A DNA stretch of 64,000 nucleotides from assembly GCF_963678635.1 (NCBI RefSeq), contig NC_087067.1:18607639-18671638 (forward strand), in the 5' to 3' direction. Position numbers and translations under genes: made by a program. Of this stretch, positions 23,201-35,200 are shown one piece after another; positions within the stretch are counted from its first letter, which is position 1; each line of letters starts with the position of its first letter. The notes beneath the pieces were generated by a model. The model was given only the letters and a program-made list of their open reading frames with translations, did no database searches and was not told where the DNA came from. Source of the stretch: Symsagittifera roscoffensis (taxonomy: Eukaryota; Xenacoelomorpha; Acoela; Convolutidae).

Positions 23201-26200
23201 TTGGTTCAAATATATATTTTTCCGATGTTTTCTGTCTTACCTTGAAACAAATTTGTTTCAGGAAGGATACGCAGTGATTATCTTTCTGAAGCTGAGTCAA
23301 GTGCCAATTAGTAAGTATTTTCTTCTTGATTAAAGTCTTTCATAAACACTAGCTGAGCTAGCTAACAATTAGTTTAAACTAAAATAAAAGGTTCCGTTTT
23401 TGTTCCAGGTGGGAGGAAAATTTCAGATATTCTGACTGGTAAGTTATTACTTGAAGGACTGAGCTTCTAAATATTACTCTTCGCTATTTAAACATCAGTT
23501 GGCTGTAAAATAAATTAGTTATAATTAATTCATTCATGATTAACCTTTGGGTTTGGCCTCCGCCTGCTTACCTAACTTTTTTTTCTGGATCCTCTGATCA
23601 CTTTCTTGTAGTGTCGTTATCTGTTCTGTGTAGACTTGTTCCTCATGATCGGTTTCGGCCACGAGACGAGATCGTCCGAGCGAGGGCTAGTCCCCGTACG
23701 TCAAATGACATTCGGGGCCGAAGTGAACCTGGACTTGGTGAAGTTGCTGAGATCGGACGGGTTGTCGATCAACAAGATATCGGACGGGGACCAGTTGGAT
23801 CCAGGGGCGGGCAGAGGACTGTGTGAATACATTGTGCAATCGGCTGAACAGAGGCGGAGACCGGCAGCAGTTAATCAAATTCAACAGGTGCTTAATCAAC
23901 AAAAGTTTAAAAAATCAGTACACAATAATTCTGGTTTCTGCGACTCGCAGAGGCTCTGTCGTAGGCTATCCAACCTGTCTAAGCATAGTTTGTTTTTTTT
24001 TTGCGTCGTGAAAAATGCATTAAAGTTATTTTCGAGAACAAGCGGCCAAACACGTAGTGGACATTTTCCCAATGTCCAATCTAGAAACCGAGCATCAAAC
24101 CGCTCACCAGGAACCATGGGCGGACCGGACCGGACCTATGATTTTCTCGAGGGGGGGAGGGCGGATTTTCAAAAAAAAATTCGAGAAAATTTTGTCGACC
24201 CTTTTTTTCTAGGTCGACCAAATTGATTTTTCCAGCTCTCCCAAGGCACTACAGAGACCCTGTTTCGGCAAAAAAATTTTGGCAAAAGTTTTTAGGCAGT
24301 TTTCTTTGGAAAATTTGTCCAAAAAATCGCGTTTTTTCATCGCGCGTTCCCCCCCTCAAAATTAGTATATATTGGCGCCGAAGGTGCCCTTAGAACCATT
24401 TTAGGGCCCGTCACCAAAAATGGATATCTCAAAGTAGTACAAAGGGGGACCCTTTGGGTTGGCTGGGGGTCGAATTCCTGAGGGTAGGAAAGCGTCCGCC
24501 CCCCCCCCCCCCCAAATCCGCCGCTGATCACTGTTTATCCCAATTTTTTCTGCATACTTACCGCTCGGAAGTTTTTATGCTAGGTTATTGCTGGCTGTTG
24601 TATTCCTCAACAACAAAATAAGAGGGTTCGAACCTGATCCGGGTCGGATGTTTTTTATGAACTTGTTCGTATACTAGTTAAAATGCGTCCGCTCTATAAA
24701 TTGAGGCATGTTAGTTGGTAAATTTCATTTTTTCAAATTGACTGGTATTACTAATGCGTCATTATTTGGCTTGCGTCACTTAGCATTTATTTAGACTCAT
24801 AATTAGCGTGCCTCACTGAAGAATATTTGTAGACTCAAAGTTTTACTCATTCAGTTTTTCCCAGTAGCGTTATCGGTCATATTTTTGCTTGTGTATGCAA
24901 ACTGCAACTCCGCCCCTGTAATTCTAAATCGATGGCGCTAAAACTTTCACTGTAGTTTAGAGTGGGTAGTTCGGATAGTTTTAGGGCGACTTTGTTAATT
25001 AACGGATGATTTTGGAACTGGTTTTGTGAAAAATAATGATGAAGCTCATGAGAAGACTTGAACGAAGCAGCAAGCCTAAATGTGGTTTCTCTGATGATTT
25101 CGAGTAATTGTTTGGTCATAGATGAAAGTATTAAAATTAATCAACTCAGAGATCTTTACATTTGAGATTTGTTTCCCCGCACTTTGTTAAATCGCTAGAA
25201 AAGTCAAAATTGTTTCTGAAAGTCACTGTGAGTTGTAACCTGCCTATTTGAAGTTGTAATTTAACATTCTTCCATTTTTCTGATAAAAAAGAATCAACAT
25301 CATGATTACACGTTTTGGCTAACACTGAACAGCGAAAAGTATCGCACTTCCTAAGCAAACAAAATCGAGCAAAACTAACTAATTTTTCTATCGTTCCTGA
25401 AGAAAAAAGCCATTAAGCTCAATTATCGTTTTCCTCTCGTTGTGTCTGAAACACATTGTCGTCTCTGTGTCTCCTTAATTGAGCGCAACCTGTTGATTGC
25501 AACTAAAAAAAATGTTTTCAAGCTCCCTTTTCATTATAAAAAAAAACACAAACTAAAGGTTTTGCTTGAAAAGTTTACATTTGGAATCGAAAATTAAATA
25601 AGAAATAACACAGAGAACACAAAGAAGAACAACACAAAAGAACGTTCCAAAGTACCGATACTTTACTTCGGAGGGACAAAAGTACGGTTTTTTGTAAATT
25701 TTCTCATTGATTTCAAGCAAACAAAAACACAGAAAAGGAGGCATCTGATTTTTTCCCAAAAATGAAATCTAATTTCAATTTAATTTTCAAAAAAGCCTAG
25801 AGACAGTTTTGTTTTACAAATAAAAAAAACAGTTCGAAAAACGAAAAGGTTTTTTTTTCGTATCAAAAAAAGAAAATGAGGCAAAAACAGTCAGTTTTTC
25901 CCCCTTTCTTATTTAGAACTTGAACAACAATGGAAGGTGCCAATTCTTACAAAATGTCACCAATAACAGCGAATATTGTCTCAATTAATTTCAGGCTCCT
26001 TTATATTGAGTTGACCCGATCTATAGAATTCTTAAAGGTGCAGACAGAAAAAGGGACCCATATTAATTTTTCAAAGGTCACTGAAGACCAGTTGGAATAG
26101 ATGAAAATAAAACAACCGAAGTGTTTGCCAATGGATCTTCCGAAGACACCGAGGATAATATGAAGACATGTGCTTCTCTTTCAAAAAAAATTCTAGAGCT

Positions 26201-29200
26201 AACACTTCAAAGCTTTGAGCAAAGATTTAACCAGCACATCTATTTCCATTCGAAGTCAACTACATAGAAGAACAAAAGAAACGTTTGTCAATGATCCACA
26301 TGCCCGAGAGCAATTAACCTAACCCTCTACTAAGCACATAAACAGGTTATCCGATGGAGAACAAACTAGTTTTCGCCATGATATGACACTTCAACGAAGC
26401 TCAACCAACGACGTAGCGCAACGCTATTTAAACCACGCTAAAATTGAATCCATGTTTAGTCGAGAGAAGAAAGGTTAAACAAATTAAGGTTTCCAGTATT
26501 TCAACAAACTATTCCGTCGACGAATCATCTACTACTCGCATCAGGACAAAAAGCGTCGCCTGTACAATTAAAATTAAATCCAAGCTATGATTTAATCCAA
26601 TTTTTAGCTCCTCAATTCATACAAAATTTCACGAAAAAAAAATTATATTTTTTGGAGTCCTCGTTTGCTTATATCAACAGACAACAGCCAGGAAATGTTT
26701 TAAAAACATAGAAATTGAAGGATCAGCAAATTTATCTTAGAGGTCAGGAAAACGTAGAACATGATACAAATCCCCTACTGTTTTCCCAGTAAATCAGAAC
26801 ACTTTTTCGCAAAAAAAACGCAAAATAACGTTTTCCAGGCAATTTTTATCTGAACAACCAAGAAGTCGATACTCAAGAAAAACGGAAACCAAACAAACAA
26901 TCATCATCTTGAACAGGCCTCTGGTAGTCCAACCTCATCAAACAAGGAACAGAAGAAAAATGCAATTTGAAACACTCATTCAAGGTATTTCACTAATCCT
27001 AACTATAACGAAATGCAACCGAGTGCAAACTTATCCGAAAAACCAAATAGTGGAAGCTGATGAGAGTTATTGAAATCAAACAAACAACCTGTTTGCACAG
27101 CATCTTTTTGATCAGGGTTTCAATAACCCAACTTCATGAAACAGCGAACAAAATAGAGAAGATTTCGAACAAAGTAGTTTGAGGGTTTTCAGTCATCCTA
27201 GTTACAACCAAATGCAACCTATTCCAACTATTCAATTTTTTCAAGCTGACCGAGCGTTTTTACCCCTATAAGAACTACCTCTAAATAAACTGACTAACTA
27301 CGGCGGGAACTCATTTGCCTACCACGATTGGATAAATTATTTCAGGCTACAAACGACTGGAATATTATTAATAGTAACATTCATCGGAGGACCTACTTTT
27401 AGGACTCTGTATCAGGGAAAGCAAAGTTTTTCATCAAAGCGTACTCGTTTAACCCTGCTTTCTGAAAATTTGCACAAATGGATCTTCAAAATCGTTTTGG
27501 TCAAGAAACAATTAGTTAAAAACGTATAAAAAGTAAATTATTACTTCTCAAATGTATCAAAAGCAAAAGTCGTGACGCTTTGCTCCTGGAATGCATTGAT
27601 TACGGTTTCGGCAAAAACCTGCATAACAGCAACGTGAAATCTTTTAGAAGTGGCTGAAAATACGAGCAAAATCTTTGAACGGCTGCAAGGGACACTTTTT
27701 CCTGGGAATGTCTGCAAATAAATTAAATGGACTTTATACTTACGATTAGTCAAATTTTTTTATCGGTAAAAATCAAAACGCCAAAATTGGGTCTGACAAT
27801 TGTATGACAAAAAAACTGAGCTAGTTTTGCAAAAAACGCTTCAATTGATCGCAGGGCCACTTTTTTTCTATTGACCTGAACTGGCAACAGTTGAAAAAAA
27901 AGCTTGCTGGACAACATAAAACATGCTTAAATAGTCTGAGTTCCCAACGTTCACGAAGCAATTACACTTCAGAGAGATGATGTCAACAATGTAAAAAAAG
28001 TTCACCAAATTATCTGTTCATGACCCATCTCGAATTGCAAACCAGTACAGTACCGTGGAGGATTTATGGAGAATTCACTGCTTCAGAAAAAGTAACGATG
28101 AATGATTGCCAAATGTTTGGGTTAAACAGTTGCAGTTGGTTCTAATTTTGTTCGTCAGTAATGGTAAATTTTTTGATACTTATGCTCTCAATGTAATGAC
28201 CCCGTCATCCATTCTACTTTTATGCTTGACCACATTGCAGACTTTTTAGATATCCATAATCAGAAACCGCCTATACGCCGTTACAAATTATAGATGTAAG
28301 CCATAAGATGCTGGCTGCAAAACTGGACAAGATCTCGATTTTGGCATTTACCAAAAAAGTGGACAACTATTCCCAATCCGCAGTGTTTATAAAACACCGA
28401 TCATGAACATACCTCCAGCAGAAATGGCTCATCTGAATGAAATATGTCAAACTTTTTTCAAAATTTGAACACATTAAATTATGCAACATTGCTAGCGGAA
28501 AAATTGAAGAGCTGTTGGCTTAAAAGGTGCTTGTGTGCGTACCCATTCAGGTTATCGCAAAATGATTGCCGCACTACATATATGAACTCGATTAGGCTAG
28601 ACAACCGCAGAGAGTATCGTCAAACCATAGCTCCCGCCCGAATGATCTAAGTGTGCAGCAGATAAACTTCGGGTTTTGCAGTCCAAGTTACAAAAAAATA
28701 AACTCATTATGTTGAGCAACCATTGGATTTCTTGGTTCAGTAGTTCTAAAAAAGATGAAGAACTTGGACTAGAAAGAGCAGAAATTGATATACTCACTAG
28801 GAACAATTTAGCGCAATTCTATTCCTCTAAAATACAATAACACCAAGGGGAACGGTATGAAATTGCTATACCGTCAAAAATTCAACACAACGGCATTACT
28901 ACATAGCACTTAATCAGGTAAAGACACTAAATTGACAGCTAGCTAAGGACATTGATCTACGAGTTTTGTACGAAGCTATCTTCGTTAATAACCTCCACAA
29001 GAAAACCCTCACGAAATTGATATTCACCACAGCAAATGGTACAAAACCAAGCTAAACCAACAAAAAATAGAAGAGTAGCCAAAACCGCGTCTCTTTTCAA
29101 ATGGCAATCACTGAACAACAATCTGCTGACAGGTCTGGATCTACTTGCTTATCTATAATGTTGTCTACTGTGTTTCTGCAAATGTTATATTAATCTTCTT

Positions 29201-32200
29201 TCTGATAATGAAGGGATGGTGATGCAAGTTATTTTTTGTGAAGAAACTGGACCAGTCCTGTGTTTTCAGTATCAATCAGTACGAATACACACGTTAAACA
29301 ATTGCTGCCACATATTCCCCAGTCTGCGAGATATCTGCATTGCAAAGGTACCCCTTGAATAACAAAAGTTCGATTGCTCTGGCCTGTAAGGCAGTTTTGA
29401 ACAGCTTTTAAATGGATGATTACATCGACTTAGTACCGACCTATGACAAAGTACAATCGGCTTTAGCAGAGACTAGGTAATCTTTAAAACTTGTTGGGTT
29501 TCGATTCATTAAGTTCTTATCGAAAAGTTGCTAACCATTTTTCGATCCACTTGGAATTTTAGCACCATGCCTACTCGATTGAAGCTTAATACCATGCCCA
29601 AAATTGGAAATAAGGATTAAAGTGGTTTGATCAGATACCAGGTGATCAAAAACTTAAGCTACAGAAATTCCTCGATTCTTTCCTCACATTGGATATAATA
29701 ATTTTGCCAAAGACCTTTTATTCTAAATCCCAGCCCTAACTGATGGAACTTGGAAATACACGCATTTACAGACGCATCACTGATTGAAATGGTCGGAGTG
29801 TTTTTTCTTGTAAATGCATAATGCCAACAAGACAGTTAGTGAAAGTCGTTTTTTGATTGGCAACCGCAAAAACGAACCTATTAAACAGCCAAGTGTACCT
29901 AAACTTAAATCAGTAGCTGCGACAATTGAAAAAACGTTTTTTTTTCTATTTGCTTTCTTGTAGCCTAATTTCAACCGACCAGCTGTTTTACACATCTGGA
30001 CAGACAGTCAACCGGTACTTGACTAGATAAAATCAACGAAAAAGCAAGAAAAAACGTTTGTTGGTAATAGATTAACTGAAATCTCATGGATGGAACATCA
30101 ACCGTCATCAAATTTCTACTAGTCTGAATTCTACAGATCATGGACTTGGCGGTCTAGAGCACATAAGAATTAAACGAGAATTGGCTCGCACCTCATGGGT
30201 TCTTGAAACAACCAAAGAAATTGTGGGATGATAATGATACGTTGCAACAGCTGTGGTGGCTGCGTTTTTTGTAGGAAAAACAAGGACACAATACTGTCTT
30301 TGAATGAGCTAATTTTTAATATTGAATGGTTTATTCATGGGACAAGCTAATTAAGTTATAGTTATGAGTTTTGTTTCTAAGCTAAAAGACATGTTCCTCA
30401 GTTCAAAACCGATCTAAGCCGAACCACAGCTGACAAAATTTGAAATCAGCGTGCTACAACACGGACATTGAAAAAACTAAACTTAATAATATCAAAATTT
30501 TTCAGGCTCTATCATTTCTCAATCTCATCGAAAATTTAGAAAAAAAAAATAAAATTGTCTTTTAAAGCAATTTGATTCAGCTCAAACCCAATTTAGATCA
30601 AAAGTCTGTACTAAGAGCTCGAAGTTGACTGGAGTTTGCACCTTGTATCGGAATGATGCAAGATTTCTGATAATTCTGGACTCAAAAGATGCGATAACAA
30701 AACAGTACATTCTACGCGCACACAAAACTTCATGCATCAAGGCTCAGAATCTGTTTAGAATCTGCCCAGAAGCTTTCATACAGCAGCGCTACTTCGTAAT
30801 TGGAGTGAGACTAGCACCACCCAGCTCACGTTTTAAACGTTTGATTTGCTTGATGCACAAAACCTTCAGATATTTCCTTCGTCATTACAGGAGTTGATTT
30901 CCTTGGACCATTCTTCATTGAAAATGGAAAACAAATGGACAAATTCTATGCTATCATCTACAACTGTCTTACAAAAAGAGCAGCTCTACTCTTGCCAAGA
31001 TATAAAAACTGATACCTTTCTCATTGCACTCGCTCGTTTTACAACAAGAAGAGGTACACTTAATTTTTTACACAGTGACAAAGAAAACAATTCTGTAGGA
31101 GCTATCATTGATTTCAAGAAACGCCTCAAACGTTTCGTTCAAAATGAAATGAAGCCTTGAAAGGAAATTGAAACCACAAAAATGAAATCGAAACCATTGA
31201 TGTCGTTTGGAAGTTCAAACCAATATATTTCCCACATTTCGGAGGTGCACCAGAGTGAATAATTCAGATGCACGATCATGATTTTTCTTGGTTCTAAACA
31301 ATTTACGCCAGATTTTTTCAAAACTACTCAAGAAATAAAATTGATGTTGAACCCCGGAACTCACAAAAGTTGCTGATATCACAGACAATGAAGACCCCCT
31401 CACCCGAATCTGTTTTCTTAAAATTAACGTCCCTTCAGCAACCTACCACCCGGAACATTTGATAATCTAATACCATATCTCGCGACTATTACAAAATGAG
31501 TAACTACCAGCTCTGTCTCGCAGAACATGCGCCACAAAAAGAGGATGTAGTCTGGATCTTGAAAGAGCTGACGCCGTGAGGAATATGGCCTTAGGGACGT
31601 GTCACAGGCAGAACACCCTGGACGAGATGGGACCACTCGAGTGCTCACCGTAAGGACCACGGCGCACGAAACCTTTGATCGCACGGCTAGCGCACTAGCA
31701 CATGTTTTTTCGCGAAACTCAAAAATCTCCTTGACTTGAGCTACAGTCGTGGCCCGGTTGCATGATGCTTAAGGAATTTTTTCACACTTTCCAAAATCAT
31801 CCAAAAAGTGAAAATGCATTCTGAAAGTCAATCTGATTTGGAACACGCCAACTTGAAAGTTGAGTTCACAATCTTGACACTTGTTTGATAAGAAAAATCC
31901 TAACATCATCAATCCAATATACACAATTGGCAGCTGGCATCGCTCAAACGAAATTAATTCCTAAGCTTTACTTACAGCAGGCTTACTTTAATTTGCTTCT
32001 TTCTTACTGTACTGCTCATTCTTCTTTTCATCACTAGGTTATTAACTCATACAATGTTTTGTAACCTTATCATATGTTTTCCCGACAAAGTAGGCCAAAT
32101 TAGCTACTCAAACTGCAGGTGTCTGAAATGCAGCCATAGCCAAAGAACACCTTTGATCATTTTTTCATTGGGGCACTTAGCATAGTGGTAAGGCGTTCAC

Positions 32201-35200
32201 TTTAGAATCGTCAGATCGTGTAATCGATCCCATGCCATGGGAATGCTAGTGTGTGAGGACGAGCTCTCACTTGACCTCTAGCTTCAGGTCTACCACAACC
32301 TGACCAAATTTGGCTGCAAAAGTGGTACCTCGTGAAAGTTCTAGACGCGCAAAAACGGCCTTGAGTCGCAAAAAAGAGCTTCGCTCAACAAAATAACACA
32401 GTCTGGAATGTGGGGAAATAATACAAACGGACTATCCTCGACAGGACTGTTAAGGCCTACTGATAGCTCCTCTGCGATTCGCAGGAACTACAATTATTAT
32501 TAATATTTTTCTGAAAATGGTCTCGTTCTGGAATGATCTGAAAATTTTGAGCCTTAAAAATACAAGAAGTCGTCTTTAGCTTAAATTAAACTGATAAACG
32601 TTGAAAAAATAAAGAGATTGAAACTTTTTTTTACGAAACTTTGAAATTTCTTTTCGATTGATATCAGATAATCGCAATTTTATTTCATTTTGCTAAATAT
32701 CTTTTAATTTAAACTTCGCAAAAATCATTTTAATGTATAGTCGGCAGTTTTATCAAAAATATCTGTGGCGAAACATTTTTTTGTTGACGAATACTCTTGT
32801 TTGTAACATGAAACATTTGCTAGTTCTCAAAAATAATTTGAATAGTTGTTTTAAAAAATAGTTTAAAACAATAGTATTGCTTCCTCGATCTGGACGCCAT
32901 ATGTTGTTTGTTGATCCGACCGCCCCTTTGGAACCGTTAAAAGATGTCCAAGTATGGCGAAATTGCTATTCAACATCATAAGAAAAGCCTCTCATAAACA
33001 TTTTGAACCTCATCTGTTGCATTTGCGAGGGAAGAATGGCGCTCCGATAAAAAGTTTCCTTTGTTTTCGAGTGCAAACGAGACTTCTCAAAAGTAGCAAG
33101 TAACGATATTTTTGGTTTGGTCTTATTTTTTCGTTTTAAAATCGATAAAGATTGGAATTAGGGTAAAACTATCCCGTTAATTTTTTTAAAATGGAAAGCC
33201 CATAAATTTTTCACGTGTTTATTACACAAGCAACGCTTGTGTTATAGTATGAACTATCTTTTTTTTCCAACCTAAGTCGCAAATATTCTTGCGACGCAAA
33301 TATTGTTGCGATAAAATGTTTTCATTTTGAAAGTGTTCATTTTGATCAGTAACCAGCTATTAAGTAACCAATGCTAAGGATATTAACTCAGACCATTATT
33401 GTTCCGACTTTCGTAACGAAAGTTACGGAATATTTGCGCTCAGGGGAGCCATTTTTGACGGGATTTTCAAAATATTGTTCTAAAGGTATTGTTGCCCTGA
33501 GCTTAAGCCTGGAAAAATATTTCACCTGTGATCATTTTTCGTTAAGTTATGGGGGTTTTAAAATTGCCATTTTGGCCAGTTTGGGACAATTAACGCGCGA
33601 TATATTTCGCGCTATAAACGCGTAAGCGGCGATTTAACCCGTCTTAGAAATCGTTCCAAATTGGTTGAAGGTGGGGGATTATTCTCACATTGTGAAATTT
33701 TCGAATTGTAAGAAAAATTCATTTTATTTTTTTTACACTTAATTTTTTCATGTTATTACTGCTCTTGAGACAGCTCTATAAATTGAAGCATATCAGTTTC
33801 TTTTTCAAATTGAATGGTACTGCTAATGCCTCTTAATTGGTGTGCGTCACTTAAGAAATTTTGTAGACTCAAAGTTTTTCTAGTAGCGTTATGGGTCATA
33901 TTTTGCTTGTGTATGCGTTCTAAGATGTTCTCTAGTTTTTTCATCATATCACGCACAAAAACGGCACAGAATTGAAACGAATAATATTCATAATAATAAT
34001 AATGAATTTATTCGAAACATTCTGTGCTACTTGCACAGCAACTGGCTAATTTTGTAGTTCCGACCATTGAAAATGGGGAGGAACTTTGGGCGTGTTTAAG
34101 TTTATTTTCCACGCAAAATCAGGTACCACAAATAATCATCGGACTGGGTTGAGTAATATATATCATATCAAAGCCCTTACAGTCGTGATTTGAACGACAA
34201 TATAAAATTTCAGCTGTTTTTCTTACAGTGTCGAGAAAAACTGGTTTGAAATTTTTTATTTTTGTTCTTATCTCGAGCGAATAAAGCGAGCGAGCAGTCT
34301 TATTTTAACTGATTAATTAAGCTTAATTTAAAAAGTAAGGAACTTAGTTTTACTTGAGTAGCGTTTGTTTAAATTGAGTATTTTAGCGCCTTTTTGGAAT
34401 CAAAATTTCAAAAAACTTTGATTTGTTTATCAGTTTGCTTACTTTACAATGACTGTCGAATATACCTAATCTCCAGTTTTTTTGTTCAGCTCCTTTAATC
34501 ACACCACGCCGAAAATAAAACGACAATAATTTGAATAAAAAACTTTGTTGTAATTTGTAAGACTATGGTCAGAACATTCTGTGCTACTTGCACAGTAACC
34601 GGCTATCCTTGTTTAAATGGTGATCAAGCAATTTAATCAAGCAGAAGTATGAAAATGACTGCATGAAAGTGACTTCTGAAGTTATAAAAATTCAATTTTG
34701 AAGCTGTATTGGAAAGGACTTGAAGCTATGTTGGAGACTTTTCATCTGAAGCTCGTTTATAAAATTCGTTTATCTAATGGAGAGCAAATAACGCTCTCTA
34801 ATAATGAATAGGGAAATGGTGCAAAATTGAGGTGGACTTTAAGTTGACCAAAAAAACTACGTGTTTTAAATGTCTTTCTACCGGTTTTGTGATTTGGGAG
34901 ATTTCAGAATAAAATTATTTGGCGAACCAATTAACAAACCGCCATTTAAGCACGCAAAAATCATAGAACCGCCTCTGCCCAAAATGTTGTTTAATAACTT
35001 ACAAGTTCTAAATTATTTAAATAAACTATATTTGAATTTTCCGTTCTAACTCAACATTTTTTTTGAACAGATTGTTCCTGATTACCAACGCAACGCCAGT
35101 GGCAATAAACGGATGCAGAACAAAATTCCGAAGAGCTACCAACCTGCTTTTAGCTCTACTTCCAAAACTTCAACTGGAAGAACTGAAGTCGCTGATTACA

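Larger units (their letters stand above)
26000..31730 (+). mobile_element. Decayed BEL/Pao LTR retrotransposon in the long intron
   Basis: From about 28650 to 31690 the plus strand carries, in order and in shifting frames, BEL/Pao Pol hallmarks: a GERYEIAIP pre-RT block (28850), an MDDYID RT active-site box (29412), FDPLGILAP (29541), WTDSQPVLD and FVGNRLTEI of RNase H (29993-30085), GVDFLGPFFIENGK and RFTTRRG of integrase (30892, 31036), and EHPGRDGTTRVLTVRT of the integrase C-terminus (31611). Left of 28650 the sequence is probably gag/protease remnant: two similar blocks with NPNYNEMQP and HPSYNQMQP lie near 26993 and 27192. No LTRs were identified, so the ends are guesses. Many stops and frameshifts; dead. 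Confidence 0.72.

Noticed and set aside
24630..24660. B-box-like ggttcgaacct suggesting a tRNA gene or SINE
   Set aside because: No acceptable A box at the right distance, no cloverleaf and no poly-A or AT tail structure.
24877..25759. Minus-strand ORFs in the long intron
   Set aside because: No domain, no splice partners, AT-rich low-complexity composition.
32170..32245. Functional tRNA gene
   Set aside because: A- and B-box-like motifs are present but the acceptor and anticodon stems do not pair; a SINE head explains it better.
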